Shown here piece after piece: positions 23,247 to 33,971 of a DNA stretch of 64,000 bases. Origin of the DNA: Chaenocephalus aceratus. Taxonomy: Eukaryota > Chordata > Actinopteri > Perciformes > Channichthyidae. Below the pieces are notes generated by a model. That model made no database searches. It was not told the origin of the DNA and was given only the letters and a program-made list of their open reading frames with translations. Location: positions 4,765,369 through 4,829,368 of the forward strand of contig CM043807.1 in assembly GCA_023974075.1 (NCBI GenBank). The letters are read 5' to 3'. The translations under genes were made by a program, and so were the position numbers. Positions within the stretch are counted from its first letter, which is position 1, and every line of letters starts with the position of its first letter.

Positions 23247-23633
23247 TGTCACGGATGAGTGAAGGAAGCAGGACCCAAATGCAGATAACTCTTGAGAAAC
23301 CCTTTATTCCAAGGATACAGATAAACACAGAACAGAACACTCTCCGGTGAACTCCATCACCAACAAACAATGACCCCACACTGAACACAGACAGAGACAA
23401 GACTAAATACAAGAAGGGGTAATCATGACAACGAGAAACAGCCGGGCAGGGGAGGAGAAACACAAGGACAACAGGTGAAAACAATCGGGTAATCAGGGAG
23501 GGAAAACAGACAGAAAGCAGACAGGCAGGAAACGGGGGTGAACACTTAACACAATAAGACAGGAAACCCAAAGACAAGAAAAACACCAACACAGACAAAA
23601 CTACAAGCGTGACATAACATGTGCATTGTGACA
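23247..23633 (-). repeat. 3' LTR (387 bp)
   Basis: Left copy of the direct repeat, downstream LTR relative to minus-strand transcription. Read on minus it contains GGAATAAAGG, a polyadenylation signal. Confidence 0.92.
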
Positions 23634-26141
23634 GAACCCCCCCCCTCAAGGGACGGATTCCAGACGTCCCTAAAAAAAACAAAACAAAAAAGTCCAAAAC
23701 CCCAAGCAGGGTGGGCGGAGGGGGTCCGGAGGACGGGTCTTGGGCTGACAGCCCAGGAACACAGCGGAGGACCAGGAAGGGGTCACGGGCGGACGGCCCG
23801 AGGGGCAAGGTACAGTCCAAAAAGGGGGATTCGGGCGGACTGCCCGGGGTCAAGGCAGAGAACCAGGAAGGGGTCTCGGGCGGACGGCCCGGGGTCAAAA
23901 CAGAGTCCAAGGTGGGGACCATGGAGGACCGAAGGCAGCGGTAGGAAGAGTCAGGGACCCGGGTCCGAGGGCGAAGGCAACGGCAGGAAGAGTCAGGGGG
24001 TCGGGCCCGAGGGCGAAGACCGCAGCTCTCAGGGGGTCGGGCACGAGGGCGAAGACCGCGGCTCTCAGGGGGCCGGGCTCGAGGGCGAAGACCGCGGCTC
24101 TCAGGGGGCCGGGCTCGAGGGCGAAGACCGCGGCTCTCAGGGGGCCGGGCTCGAGCCGGTGTCGACCAGACAGGATCAGGAGGCCGGGCAGGAAAGCGCT
24201 GATGGGCCAGTTCCGGAGATCGGGCAGGACCCGGTGTCGGCCGGACAGAAACCTGAGCCGGTCGGACAGGCTTCGGCAGGATCCCCCACGGAAAAGGACT
24301 AGGAGTTGGCAGGAACCCCGGCGAGACCGGTGATGGACATGGGGCTGGCAGGGCCCCCGGTAGAACCTCCAACGGCACGGGATATAGGGTTGGCAGGACC
24401 CCCGGCAGGGGAGTAGACGGCGGGACCTCCAACGACACAGGACACAGGGTTGGCAGGACCCCCGGCAGGGGAGTATTCTGCGGGACCTCCAACGGCACAG
24501 GACACAGGGTTGGCAGGACCCCCGGCAGGGGAGTAGACGGCGGGACCTCCAACGGCACAGGACACAGAGCTGGCAGGACCCCCGGCAGGGGAGTAGACGG
24601 TGGGACCTCCAACGGGACAGGAGAAAGGGTTGGCAGGACCCCCGGCAGAAGAGTATTCTGCGGGACCTCCAACGGGACAGGAGAAAGGGTTGGCAGGACC
24701 CCCGGCTGGGGAGTAGACGGCGGGACCTCCAACGGCACAGGACACAGGGTTGGCAGGGCCCCCGGCAGGGGAGTAGACGGCGGGACCTCCAACGACACAG
24801 GACACAGAGCTGGCAGGACCCCCGGCAGGGGAGTAGACGGCGGGACCTCCAACGGGACAGGAGAAAGGGTTGGCAGGACCCCCGGCAGGGGAGCAGACGG
24901 CGGGACCTCCAACGACACAGGACACAGGGTTGGCAGGACCCCCGGCAGGGGAGTAGACGGCGGGACCTCCAACGACACAGGACACAGGGTTGGCAGGACC
25001 CCCGGCAGAAGAGTATTCTGCGGGACCTCCAACGGCACAGGACACCGGGTTGGCAGGACCCCCGGCAGGGGAGTAGACGGCGGGACCTCCAACGACACCT
25101 GCGCAGGGGCCCGAACAGGGAATGGAGAGGGAACTCGAGCGGAGACCCGAGAGGGGACTCCAGAGGGGACTAGAGAAGGGAACACGAGAGGGGATTTGAG
25201 AGGGGAACTAAAGAGGGGACTCGAGGAGGGACCAGAGGAGTAACTAAAGAAGGGAACTCGAGAGGGGAACTAGAGAGGGGACTAGAGGAGGGCCTAAAGG
25301 AGGGAACTCGAGAGGGGACTCGAGATGGGACCGTGGCAGCCGGGACCAGATCTGGGTCTGGAACCAAGGCAGCTGGGGTCGGAACCATGGCTGCTGGGCC
25401 CAGAACTGGGGCCGAAACCCTGGCTGCAGGGACCGGAATAGCAGCCAGAAACATGGCTGCTGAAGCCAGAATCCTGTTTATAAGCTCCAGCTCCGACGCC
25501 GGAAACACGGCCGTATAGGGCGCTCCCGGAGCCGGGACCATAGCCGCTGGGGCCGGCCCTGGAGCCGGAAACATGGCTGCGGGAGCCTGCACTGGGGCAG
25601 GAACCATGGCTGCTGGGGCCGAAAGCGTGGCTGCTGGGGCCGAAACCGTGGCTGCTGGGGCCGGAACCGTGGCTGCTGGGGCCAGGACTGAGGCTGGAAC
25701 CATGGCTGCTGGCGCCTGTACTGGGACCATGGCTGCTGGGGCCCGGGCTCCTTGTCTGGCCTTGCGACGACTCCTCTTAGCAGCCGCCTGAATGCTCCGT
25801 GGGCCTCCATAAGCCTGACGAGTTCCAGCATAAGACTCATGAACAGGAGCAGGAACTGGGGAAGAAGCAGAGGTTGACTCCAGACGGAACACTCCGAGAC
25901 GTCTGTAGTCCGCAGGCTGGAACTCACACCTCCAGAGGAAGTCCAACATCCAGTCAGGCAAGAATTCCACCAAGTCGGGCTTCTCCATCGCCAACCGGTG
26001 CGCCTCTACCAGGGCGGCCTCCTTCAGCCGAACACTGGACGCCTCCCTCCACCAATCGCGGCAACACTCTAAAGGAAAAGAAAACTGTTGCAGCTCCACC
26101 TCAAAAGGGTCATCTGCTGGGTCCATTTCTGGTGGGGTCAT
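23633..26141 (-). CDS. Gag-like proline-rich protein of the LTR element
   Basis: Starts at an ATG (26141-26139) only three bases inside the 5' LTR boundary and opens MTPPEMDPADDPFEVELQ, then an about 70-residue region rich in Trp, Glu and Leu (ECCRDWWREAS; LVEFLPDWMLDFLW). After about residue 110 it becomes Ala/Pro repeats and basic patches (KRSRRKARQ). The first frame ends at 25170; a second minus frame open from 25185 continues the Pro-rich region through the 60-bp array and RARPPESRGL repeats into the LTR. Either a frameshift signal or a mutation links them. The N-terminal part recurs in the 42193 copy. No zinc knuckle seen. Confidence 0.6.
24355..25100 (-). repeat. 60-bp tandem array inside the LTR element (about 12 copies)
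   Basis: Units such as GGGACCTCCAACGRCACAGG repeat every 60 bp. Because 60 is divisible by 3, both open frames over it are periodic, one as VPPSTPLPGVLPTLCPVPLE and another as GGPAVYSPAGGPANPVS. Unit types alternate, suggesting repeat-to-repeat exchange. Confidence 0.95.
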
Positions 26142-26143
26142 TC

Positions 26144-26530
26144 TGTCACGGATGAGTGAAGGAAGCAGGACCCAAATGCAGATAACTCTTGAGAAACCCT
26201 TTATTCCAAGGATACAGATAAACACAGAACAGAACACTCTCCGGTGAACTCCATCACCAACAAACAATGACCCCACACTGAACACAGACAGAGACAAGAC
26301 TAAATACAAGAAGGGGTAATCATGACAACGAGAAACAGCCGGGCAGGGGAGGAGAAACACAAGGACAACAGGTGAAAACAATCGGGTAATCAGGGAGGGA
26401 AAACAGACAGAAAGCAGACAGGCAGGAAACGGGGGTGAACACTTAACACAATAAGACAGGAAACCCAAAGACAAGAAAAACACCAACACAGACAAAACTA
26501 CAAGCGTGACATAACATGTGCATTGTGACA
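26144..26530 (-). repeat. 5' LTR (387 bp)
   Basis: Right copy of the direct repeat, upstream LTR for minus-strand transcription. It ends three bases before the gag-like ATG, leaving no obvious room for a tRNA primer-binding site. Confidence 0.92.
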
Positions 26531-26835
26531 GTATGTTGTTCGTTTTGTTGTGTTTTCTTCTTCATTTGTTGTTTAAGGGCGGCTGGCAAACAGCTTTTAG
26601 GCACAATACCGCACCCTGGATTATAAATAGTGTAATGGATACTGCCCTGACTCTTTTCCCACTCGTAAAAAAAAAGCGTATTCGTCTTGTGACTGCATGT
26701 GCCGAACCGTGACGGTACGAATACCGTTACACCCCTAGTTTTCACCAAAGGCTTGTCCTTCAGATTGAGAGGTACAGAGTTTTCCAAACAACAGTAAACA
26801 TTAGTGAGGCTTTCCAACGCTGGAGACAACTGTGG

Positions 26836-27361
26836 TGTTACGATCTCAGGCACTTAGGATGTTGGACCCAATTGCAGACAGGGAGACAGAGGCAAAGTAC
26901 TGGTAAGACACTTTATTTTTCCAAAAAAAAACCACGATGAACAGAAAAAAGGTCACTAACTAATCTCAGGGTGAGATGACAAAAAATAAGACCAAAAGGA
27001 AAATCGTTCACGTAATGAGGAACAAAACTATTCTTGAGCATAAAAGAGCATAGACCTGACCATGGCAAGAGACAATACGAACTGACACTGAACACTGGGA
27101 GACAGGGGAATTTAAACACAGGGTAACTAGACACAGGTGGGAACAATCAGGGGCAGTGCTGACACTGATGAGCACAGGAGACACACAAGGAGTGACAGGT
27201 GAAAACAATCAGGAAATTAGACACATCAGGGAACTAACGACAGACATGAAAACACAGGGAAAAGAGACCAGACAATATCCAGGGAGGAAAACATGACAAG
27301 GACAACGGAAAAACACCCACACCTAGACATATAAACGTGACATGACATAATAATCCTGACA
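26836..27361 (-). mobile_element. Solo LTR (526 bp)
   Basis: Begins TGTTACGATCTCAGG and ends CCTGACA, flanked by the 5-bp duplication TGTGG (26831-26835 and 27362-27366). A stretch like ACAGGTGAAAACAATCAGG is shared in style with the LTR at 23247, so it is probably a related Gypsy-like family. No internal region remains, as after LTR-LTR recombination. Confidence 0.88.
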
Positions 27362-27600
27362 TGTGGTTGGAAAACGGCATTAGGTAGGACTGTCAATGTT
27401 AACACCTTAGCACTTGTGATCTGTATCTGGAATCAATCAAATCACCAAGTTTGCCCCAAAGATGCTCCCGTAATACCTTCGCAGATGTTTACAATAAATC
27501 ACATGGCCATGACAATGCAACGAATAAGGAATAATCAGTACAAGTTACATCAGTGAGAACCATCACCACCTCGCTGTCAGAAAACTGCACTCTTCCTTCA

Positions 27601-28643
27601 GGGGCCTATACTACGAACCTGGTTCAACCTAACCTGGATATGTTTGAGTTAGCCGGTTGGCCTAATCCAAAACATACGCGCTCTCGCTAAACGGTACTAC
27701 GACGCTGGTTATCAAGTGGATCGCTCAAGCCAGCCGTGTCCTATCTAGTTAGGTGCGCGTTCACATGAAAGGGGTGGTATTTGGAGCATTCGACCAATCA
27801 CAGACATGGAGAAGCGCACTGACAGCGCAGCGTCATACTTCCTGAATGAAAAGTGAACTTTAATACTAGTCAAAAATGAAGAAGTTGAACTTTAAACATA
27901 CATGACTTAAACACTTTATCCAGGATAAAAGCCACATAGCTGCACCTGCAAGGTGAATACAGCTGGTAACAGAACAAGTGTTTGAATGCGTACATTAACA
28001 GGTTTATGATATCACTGCCCCGTCTAAAACACGATCTGACTTCAATTACATTTGTCTCGAGTGTTTCGTCAAATTAATGTGTTGCTTAAAATAAGACTTC
28101 TGCATACAGCATGTGACACTGTGAGTGTTGCACGGCCAGATACGGCTCAGCTGACTCAGATAAGGAGATATATGATACATTATGAAGTGATATGCCGCGG
28201 ACTGTACTTAATGTACTCTGATCCGGTTACTTATGTTGTGGCAGATATTTAAGTAAGCTTTCTTAACGCTAATGTTATAATAGTCAGATTGCTCTGAAGA
28301 TGGAGGGGATATTCTATTAATGTTCACGTTCACACAGTCGGTGATTTTTGCCGGCCGTCTTTCCTGCGACGGCAGTTTTTCTGTATTTCCTTTCTCCTGT
28401 AATATGACTTGATCGCTTTAAACTCCGCACACTGAGCTCTAATTGGTCAGCAGGCGGTGCTTTCACTGAGTTGATCTCTTAGCCTGCAACCTAACCTGGT
28501 CCCGACCAGGTTAGCTGCTTAGCATATATTACCATGGAGATCTAGCCTGCTAAAAAGAGAACCAGCTTCGGATGACCGGAAAGCCGGAGTTTTCCCTGAA
28601 TTTAGCCGGCTAAGCGAAAATCCTGCTTCGCAGTATACCCCCC
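27601..28643. mobile_element. Non-autonomous TIR element (Harbinger- or ISL2EU-like ends)
   Basis: The left end is GGGGCCTATACTACGAACCTG; the right end reads, inverted, GGGGGGTATACTGCGAAGCA. The interior shares long blocks (GACAGCGCAGCGTCATACTT, CCAGGATAAAAGCCACATAG) with the element at 31024-31609. Palindromic TAACCTGGTCCCGACCAGGTTA lies at about 28491-28512. No transposase frame; no clear target duplication. Confidence 0.7.
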
Positions 28644-28689
28644 AGGTGTGGTGAAAACAGGGGAAGGCATTTCACTGAACCATGCTCCA

Positions 28690-29180
28690 GTTTCTTGAAG
28701 TTTCACAATAGTAATAATAATAATAATTTCGATTTTCAAGAAACCCAAGGACGCTTTACAATGGGAGATAAAAATAATAAAACAAAAAATAATAATCACA
28801 CAGACAGACAGGTTGAGAAACAGGTTGCTGGGTGCTGCATTTTAGCTGGGGCCGAAGGCCTGAGTGAACAGATGGTGTTTGAGTTTTTGTTTGAAAGTGT
28901 CCAGAGGGTCAGCATTCCTGAGAGGGGAGAGAATTCCAGGGGGTGGGGGCTGCGACACTGAAGGCTCTGTCGCCAAAGGATTTCAGCTTGGAGCGCTGGA
29001 TGTAGAGCAGCCCTGTGTCGGAGGACCGCAGCTGACGAGAGGGGGTGTAGGGCTGAAGGAGGTCAGCGATGTAAGCAGGGGCTAGGGAGTGGAGAGATTT
29101 GTAGGTTAGCAGGAGGAGTTTGTACTGGATGCGTGACTTGACCAGGAGCCAGTGAAGGTGGATGAGGGTGTTGGAAAATT
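28690..29180 (-). mobile_element. Non-LTR retroposon 3' region
   Basis: An AATAATAATAAT tail at the left is followed by CGCTTTACAATGGGAGAT and an about 400-bp non-coding block (CAGCTTGGAGCGCTGGATGT, GTACTGGATGCGTGACTTGA) that I recognise as a common teleost retroposon. The tail on the left implies minus orientation. No RT motif is retained. Confidence 0.5.
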
Positions 29181-29784
29181 GTCAGACTTCATCGCAATAA
29201 TTCAGAAATCACGTTATAATTAAAATCCTTTAAATCACCAGTTTGTCATGCTTTTCTTTATGACAACACCACCATGTATTTGTGTTACCCCCTCCCGCCA
29301 GATACAAGTAAATGCTAGAATGTTAAGCGTGATTAATCACATTAGTAATAAGATAATAGGAGCTTTACTTGCATTTCCATCTGTACAGTAAACTAAGTAT
29401 TTTTAAATGTATCTGGATGGTTTATTGGTTTTAATAAAGGCATAATATTCAAATATAGTTATAAAGCCTTTCGGAAAGAGAAAACCAGAATGTTCTAAGA
29501 AATTGGTGTGTTCAGACTCAGTGTGACTCATCATTTCATTCATCATACAAAAAAGTTTTAATTGCACTTGAAAACTAACGGTGTTATGTGCTGCAGTAAT
29601 GGTAAACATGTAACAGTTTCTTGCTTACCACTTTACCTCATCATAGACTATATGCATTATATTAATGCACACAATGTCATACTCCTTTCTGCACATATTC
29701 TGATTTCACATTTCATAGTTTATATGCAAACATTCATTCATAGCATTCTATTTCCATATAAATTACTGCTTTATTTGATTGCTA

Positions 29785-29940
29785 TTTAACTGTATTTTAT
29801 TACGGTGTAAAAGATTTAGTGTTTTATATTAGATTTCTTGTTTTTTATATTTTATGTATGCACCATGACATCTAGTCAAATTCCTAGTATGTGCGAACCT
29901 ACCTGGCAATAAACCTGTTTCTGATTCTGATTCTTACATT
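29785..29940 (+). mobile_element. Retroposon tail ending in GATTCT repeats
   Basis: ACCTGGCAATAAACCTGTTT followed by (CTGATT)n at 29895-29937 is a typical 3' end of a fish non-LTR retrotransposon, with AATAAA upstream of the tail. The 5' limit is uncertain. Confidence 0.5.
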
Positions 29941-30840
29941 TCATTGCCTTTTCAGCATCTAAATGAAGTGTCTGAGTTTCTTCCTGTAGGAGTAATCAGA
30001 GTAATGTGGTCAGCTGTGACTGCCACTGTGCAACACTTTAGCCAGGCTGAAGGTAAGCCCCCCGACCGGTGGCCTTGCTCATTCTGCCCCGCTGCTACAG
30101 TGCTGTTTTTCTCTGGACTCGTGCTGTAATCAAGGTTGCAGAGGCTTGAATCGATCCGGTCGTCCAGTTCTGCGGTAAAACCATTTATTAAAACATCAAG
30201 TACTCTGCCCTGCTGGATGTGCCCAGTGATTACCTTTGCAAATCAATTAAGCCACCGAGTAATTGATTGGATATGAGTCGTTGCTCCAGGATCTGGTGCT
30301 TTCGGAGCGAGTGAAGGTCAGTGCTATCGTACCAGCTTTTCTTTGGATTCCTCTCTTTTATTGAAGGAAGTAGACTTAACATGGTGAGTTGAATCAATAG
30401 AGAAGGGATTGGATTTATGTTTTAGGGTCTCTGTAGGTAAAGGAATAGATTGTGATGCTGTAAACAGTAATCACACTTTAAACATTCCTGCACAGATTAA
30501 CATCGCAGTGAGTTTTCTGGACTGAGAACATGTCATTCAATATTATGCTGTTAAAAAAACCAAAAGAGCAGTTTGTTCTGTCTTACCCAACAGCCATCTG
30601 AGTCAAACTAAACATTGGAGTTTGTGAAATATTTACACAGGGATAGAAGCATAATTATGAGAACTTTTTTTTTAAATATAGTTTTTGGAAAGTTTGACCT
30701 AACTTTGTAATACGTGCCATGCACATGATAAAACTCATCCATATGAACTATAGTAAAGCTTCTTATAAAGAGCTCAAGGCAGACATTCATGAAATATGCC
30801 AAAGCTTGACTATACCATCTGGCTGGGAACTCTTAACAAC
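29940..30840. other. Repeat-poor stretch, possible conserved non-coding element
   Basis: No element ends or coding motifs are visible. It has homeodomain- and octamer-like motifs (TTTGCAAATCAATTAAG, GTAATTGATTGG at about 30236-30272). This is only a compositional impression. Confidence 0.2.
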
Positions 30841-30847
30841 TCACTGG

Positions 30848-31818
30848 TGTCAAGGCTGGAGAGCAGAGTAGATGGGACCAAGTGCAGAAGACAGTTTTAC
30901 TCTAAATACAATTCCTTTATTGTTGATTGACACAGATGTCCCAGAGCTGGGCAAAACACCAAAACTTTCTCTAAATAAACTTTCAACATCAATAATCTGA
31001 CCACAACTTAAAGAAAAACCAGAGGCCTGTACTACGAATCCAGTTCAACATACCCTGGATATGTTAATGTTTGAGTTATCTGGCTTAACTAACCCTAACA
31101 GACGGGGTTAGCAATATTTGACCAATCACAAACATGGGCAAGCGTACTGACAGCGCAGCGTCATACTTCCTGAATGAAAAGTAAACTATAATATTAGACA
31201 TATGAAGAAGTTAAACTTTAAACATCCATTACTTAAAACACTTTATCCAGGATAAAAGCCACATAGCTGCACCTGCAAGGTGAATACAGCTGGGAACAGA
31301 ACAAGTGTTTGAATGCGTGCATCAACAGGTTTATGATATCACTGCCCGTCTAAAACACGATCTGACTTTAATTACATTTGACTCGAGTGTTTCCTCAACT
31401 TAATGTGTTGCTTAAAATAATACTTCTGCATACAGTATGTGACACTGTGAGTGTTGCACGGCCAGATACGGCTCAGCTGACTCAGATAAGGAAATATAGC
31501 CTATGATACATTATGATGTGATATGAATGATAATGGGACACATCGATGTCTGCACCGTTAACCCTGAAGTTACCTCGCTAAGCTAAAATCCGGCTTCGTA
31601 GTACAGGCCACTAATGTTAAATGCACACCAGACTAAGGAAAGGACACTACTTGTGTTCACCAGGTGACACAAGTAGTAATCAACAGGAGGAAATACAGAG
31701 AAAGGAAGTAACAACAGACATAACAGGGGGGTGAACACTTTTCAAAAATAAAACAGGAAAACAAAGACAGATCTTGAGATACAAAATACAACAGGGAAAA
31801 CTCATACGGATCGTAACA
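30848..31818 (-). mobile_element. Solo LTR split by a TIR element
   Basis: TGTCAAGGCTGGAG at 30848 and GATCGTAACA ending at 31818 are LTR-like ends (TG...CA). The LTR sequence (30848-31021 and 31610-31818, about 385 bp) is interrupted by the element at 31024-31609. No matching flanking 5-mer was found, so the LTR ends are inferred. Confidence 0.55.
31024..31609. mobile_element. Second copy of the GGCCTGTACTACGAA TIR element
   Basis: Perfect terminal inverted repeats GGCCTGTACTACGAA at 31024 and its inverse ending at 31609. The interior is a shorter version of 27601-28643. Nested in the LTR at 30848-31818, so it inserted later than that LTR. Confidence 0.78.
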
Positions 31819-31944
31819 ACCATCCTATTCTCAAGGTTCCAGTAGCTCGTCGGGTCGTCCCATTTCTCATATCTTCAATATGTCTTTTACCGTTTGTGAA
31901 TAAATGTGTGCTAGGCTTTAAGTTTATACTGATAGTAGTTAGTG

Positions 31945-32335
31945 GTCAGCAGGGCCGGCCCTAGACTTTTGGGGGCCCCCCTCACTCTAGCGCGTTCTCA
32001 CTTCACACAACACGGAACCAACTTTTGTCTTATGATGTTAGCATAAGCACACATATTGTATAAATAAGCATGTAAACACCGTGGACCTTACATCCTCGAG
32101 GGGGGTCATCACCTCCTCTCAGGGCCGTGGGAAGTAGGGGTGCTGAGGGTGCTGCAGCACCCCCTGGTGGAGGACAGGGGATCTGCACTTCCACAAGATT
32201 AAATACAAATATAATTTAAAAAAAAGAAGAATTTTCAGCCTTGATGTAACAACATTCATAATTAAGTAAAGATCAATCAATCAATCAATGTTTATTTATA
32301 TAGCCCAATATCACAAATGTTACATTTGATAACAC
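31945..32335. repeat. Cluster of short repeat ends
   Basis: CAGGGCCGGCCCTAGACTTT (about 31950) and CAGGGCCGTGGGAAGTAGGG (about 32121) resemble termini of two hAT-like repeat families. (ATCA)n followed by TTTATTTATATAGCCC (32270-32320) is a retroposon tail. None is complete. Confidence 0.4.
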
Positions 32336-32339
32336 CCTT

Positions 32340-33865
32340 TTCACCCCGGTTACACGTTACATTCGCCCTGTACGATGGGCGCTGTAAGTGATGAAAATGG
32401 GGGATGTTGGCTTATCTGGCACCCGCAGCTCACAGCCAAAGTGCGAGTGAGCGAGGGAGGGTGCACCGGTACGCGCTGTTGTTATTAGCATCTGGTGCTA
32501 GCTGCTCTAACGGAAGAAGAAGATGTTTCTACAATGATGTGGAGGAGAGTCCTCTCCAGTCAGACTGAGGCTGATAACTACAGCTCAGTGAGGTAAAGGA
32601 CTCTGAGTGTTTAGATAGTTCACTTTAGTCTGAGTTATCTCAGTGGGTCTCAAACGTTTTGATCACAATTTATGTAAACACATATTTCCAAGGCTCTCCT
32701 TTATAATGATTGGGATAAAACAGGTTTGAAATCATTCCAATGGATACTATAGGACAGTAAACCAGACATATCGTTTTAAACTGGAGAGATAAAAAAATAT
32801 GCATAAATAAAATAGTAAAATAAGATATGAATGAACAACAAACATAAAATACGTTACATGTATTTGTTATTGGTTATTGGTTATGCTCACATACTTATTT
32901 AATTATTAAAATGTAAACCGATCTTTTTCATATGGGTGTTTAGAGTTGTACCCCCTAGATCTAGTCTCTAGTAATTCTGCTTAAAGTGCACCAGATTGAA
33001 GCATTTTGCTTTAAAATGTTCAAACATTTCTTCCCGGTATGCCTGAGAAGGCAGATATGCTTGTTTTTCTCAACAAGAACTTAATCATTTGTTTTACCCT
33101 GCCCCTTGTGGAAATTGATGTAAAGTATTATGGCAAAAAGTTTAATACAGCGTAATTCTGGTATATTTATTTTTATCACCTGATAAATGGGATGTTAAGT
33201 GTTGGTCAATGAGAGAAATGTATGTGCGTTCATTTCAAGACTCCTAGAGAGCAGGAGACGATTGGGTCACACACAATTAGAGAGACAATGGTCCTTCTGA
33301 TTCTGGGTGAGCTGACTTCGGGTGGATTTAAGTTCAGAGAGGGCCTGGGGGTATGAGGACAATTAAGCTCTGTTAGTTAGCTGGTCATGAGATGATGACT
33401 GGTAAATTCCCAACAAATATGGCTTTTCATAAAGAAAACTATGACTATTGTGTGATAAGCTACATGTTGAGATGTGTTTTGCTTCAAACTGAAACTGTTT
33501 GGTTCTCTGCTGGCACGCGCGGATTCACGTTTGCATCTCCCAATGAGATGACCTGGAAAAGATGACCAGTTAACTCCACCCCTTCCTGTTTGTGTTGGTA
33601 TGAAAGCCTGTTCAGCCTTTTGTTCGCTCTCTCTTCTCGCGCTGTCCAGACCGAAGGGTCGAAGCAGCACGTGAACTAGGGCAGGAGTAGGCCTACTCCT
33701 TACATTACGGATATGATTTTATATGGTATGGTAATGTATTATATTGTATTGCATTATTACCTTTTATAATTAAAACAGATTATTGTTTAACCCTCGTCCT
33801 GGTTGTTTTGAGTGTTCCTTCTTTTAAAGCAAACTCATAGAATCGGCGCGGAGAAGTGAGACCTA
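32340..33865. other. No gene recognised
   Basis: Only short frames. A block with TTCATATGGGTGTTTAGAG and AAAGTGCACCAGATTG (32930-33005) resembles 19497-19565, so it is a dispersed repeat of unknown type. Confidence 0.35.
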
Positions 33866-33869
33866 CTCC

Positions 33870-33971
33870 TTCACCCTCAAAGAATCCAAATTGAGAACCG
33901 TTAACAACCGGAATCGAAAAGTAGAATCGGAATCGGAATCAGAATCGTGGAAATTCAAACGATACCCAACC
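33870..33971. mobile_element. hAT terminus fragment
   Basis: GAATCGGAATCGGAATC arrays and CAAACGATACCCAACCCT match the typical subterminal and terminal structure of a fish hAT repeat (inverted: AGGGTTGGGTATCGTTTG). The rest of that element is not in this window. Confidence 0.5.

Larger units (their letters stand above)
23247..26530 (-). mobile_element. Young non-autonomous LTR retrotransposon, coding on minus strand
   Basis: Two direct repeats of 387 bp (23247-23633 and 26144-26530) start TGTCACGG and end TTGTGACA, so they have TG...CA ends. They are identical as far as I can read. The flanking duplication is GTATG (23242-23246 and 26531-26535). The interior (about 2.5 kb) encodes only a gag-like, proline-rich protein on the minus strand, with no protease, RT or integrase. 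The family looks Ty3/Gypsy-like but without pol this is inference. Mobilisation must come from another element. Confidence 0.93.
22601..26737. mobile_element. hAT element with perfect 8-bp target duplication
   Basis: Inverted ends read TAGGGGTGTAACGG at 22601 and CCGTTACACCCCTA ending at 26737. They are flanked by the perfect 8-bp duplication GTTTTCAC (22593-22600 and 26738-26745), diagnostic of hAT. Subterminal GGTTCGGTACG motifs are repeated. No transposase is retained, so it is non-autonomous. Its length is mostly due to the nested LTR element at 23247-26530; without that and its duplication it would be about 850 bp. Confidence 0.93.

Noticed and set aside
23619..24302. Plus-strand Gly/Gln/Arg-rich frame in the LTR element
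   Set aside because: Antisense of the proline-rich repeat region; LTR polarity and the gag-like start place the gene on minus.
24355..25100. CRISPR-like regularly spaced repeats
   Set aside because: Units are contiguous 60-bp tandem repeats without unique spacers, in a eukaryotic LTR element.
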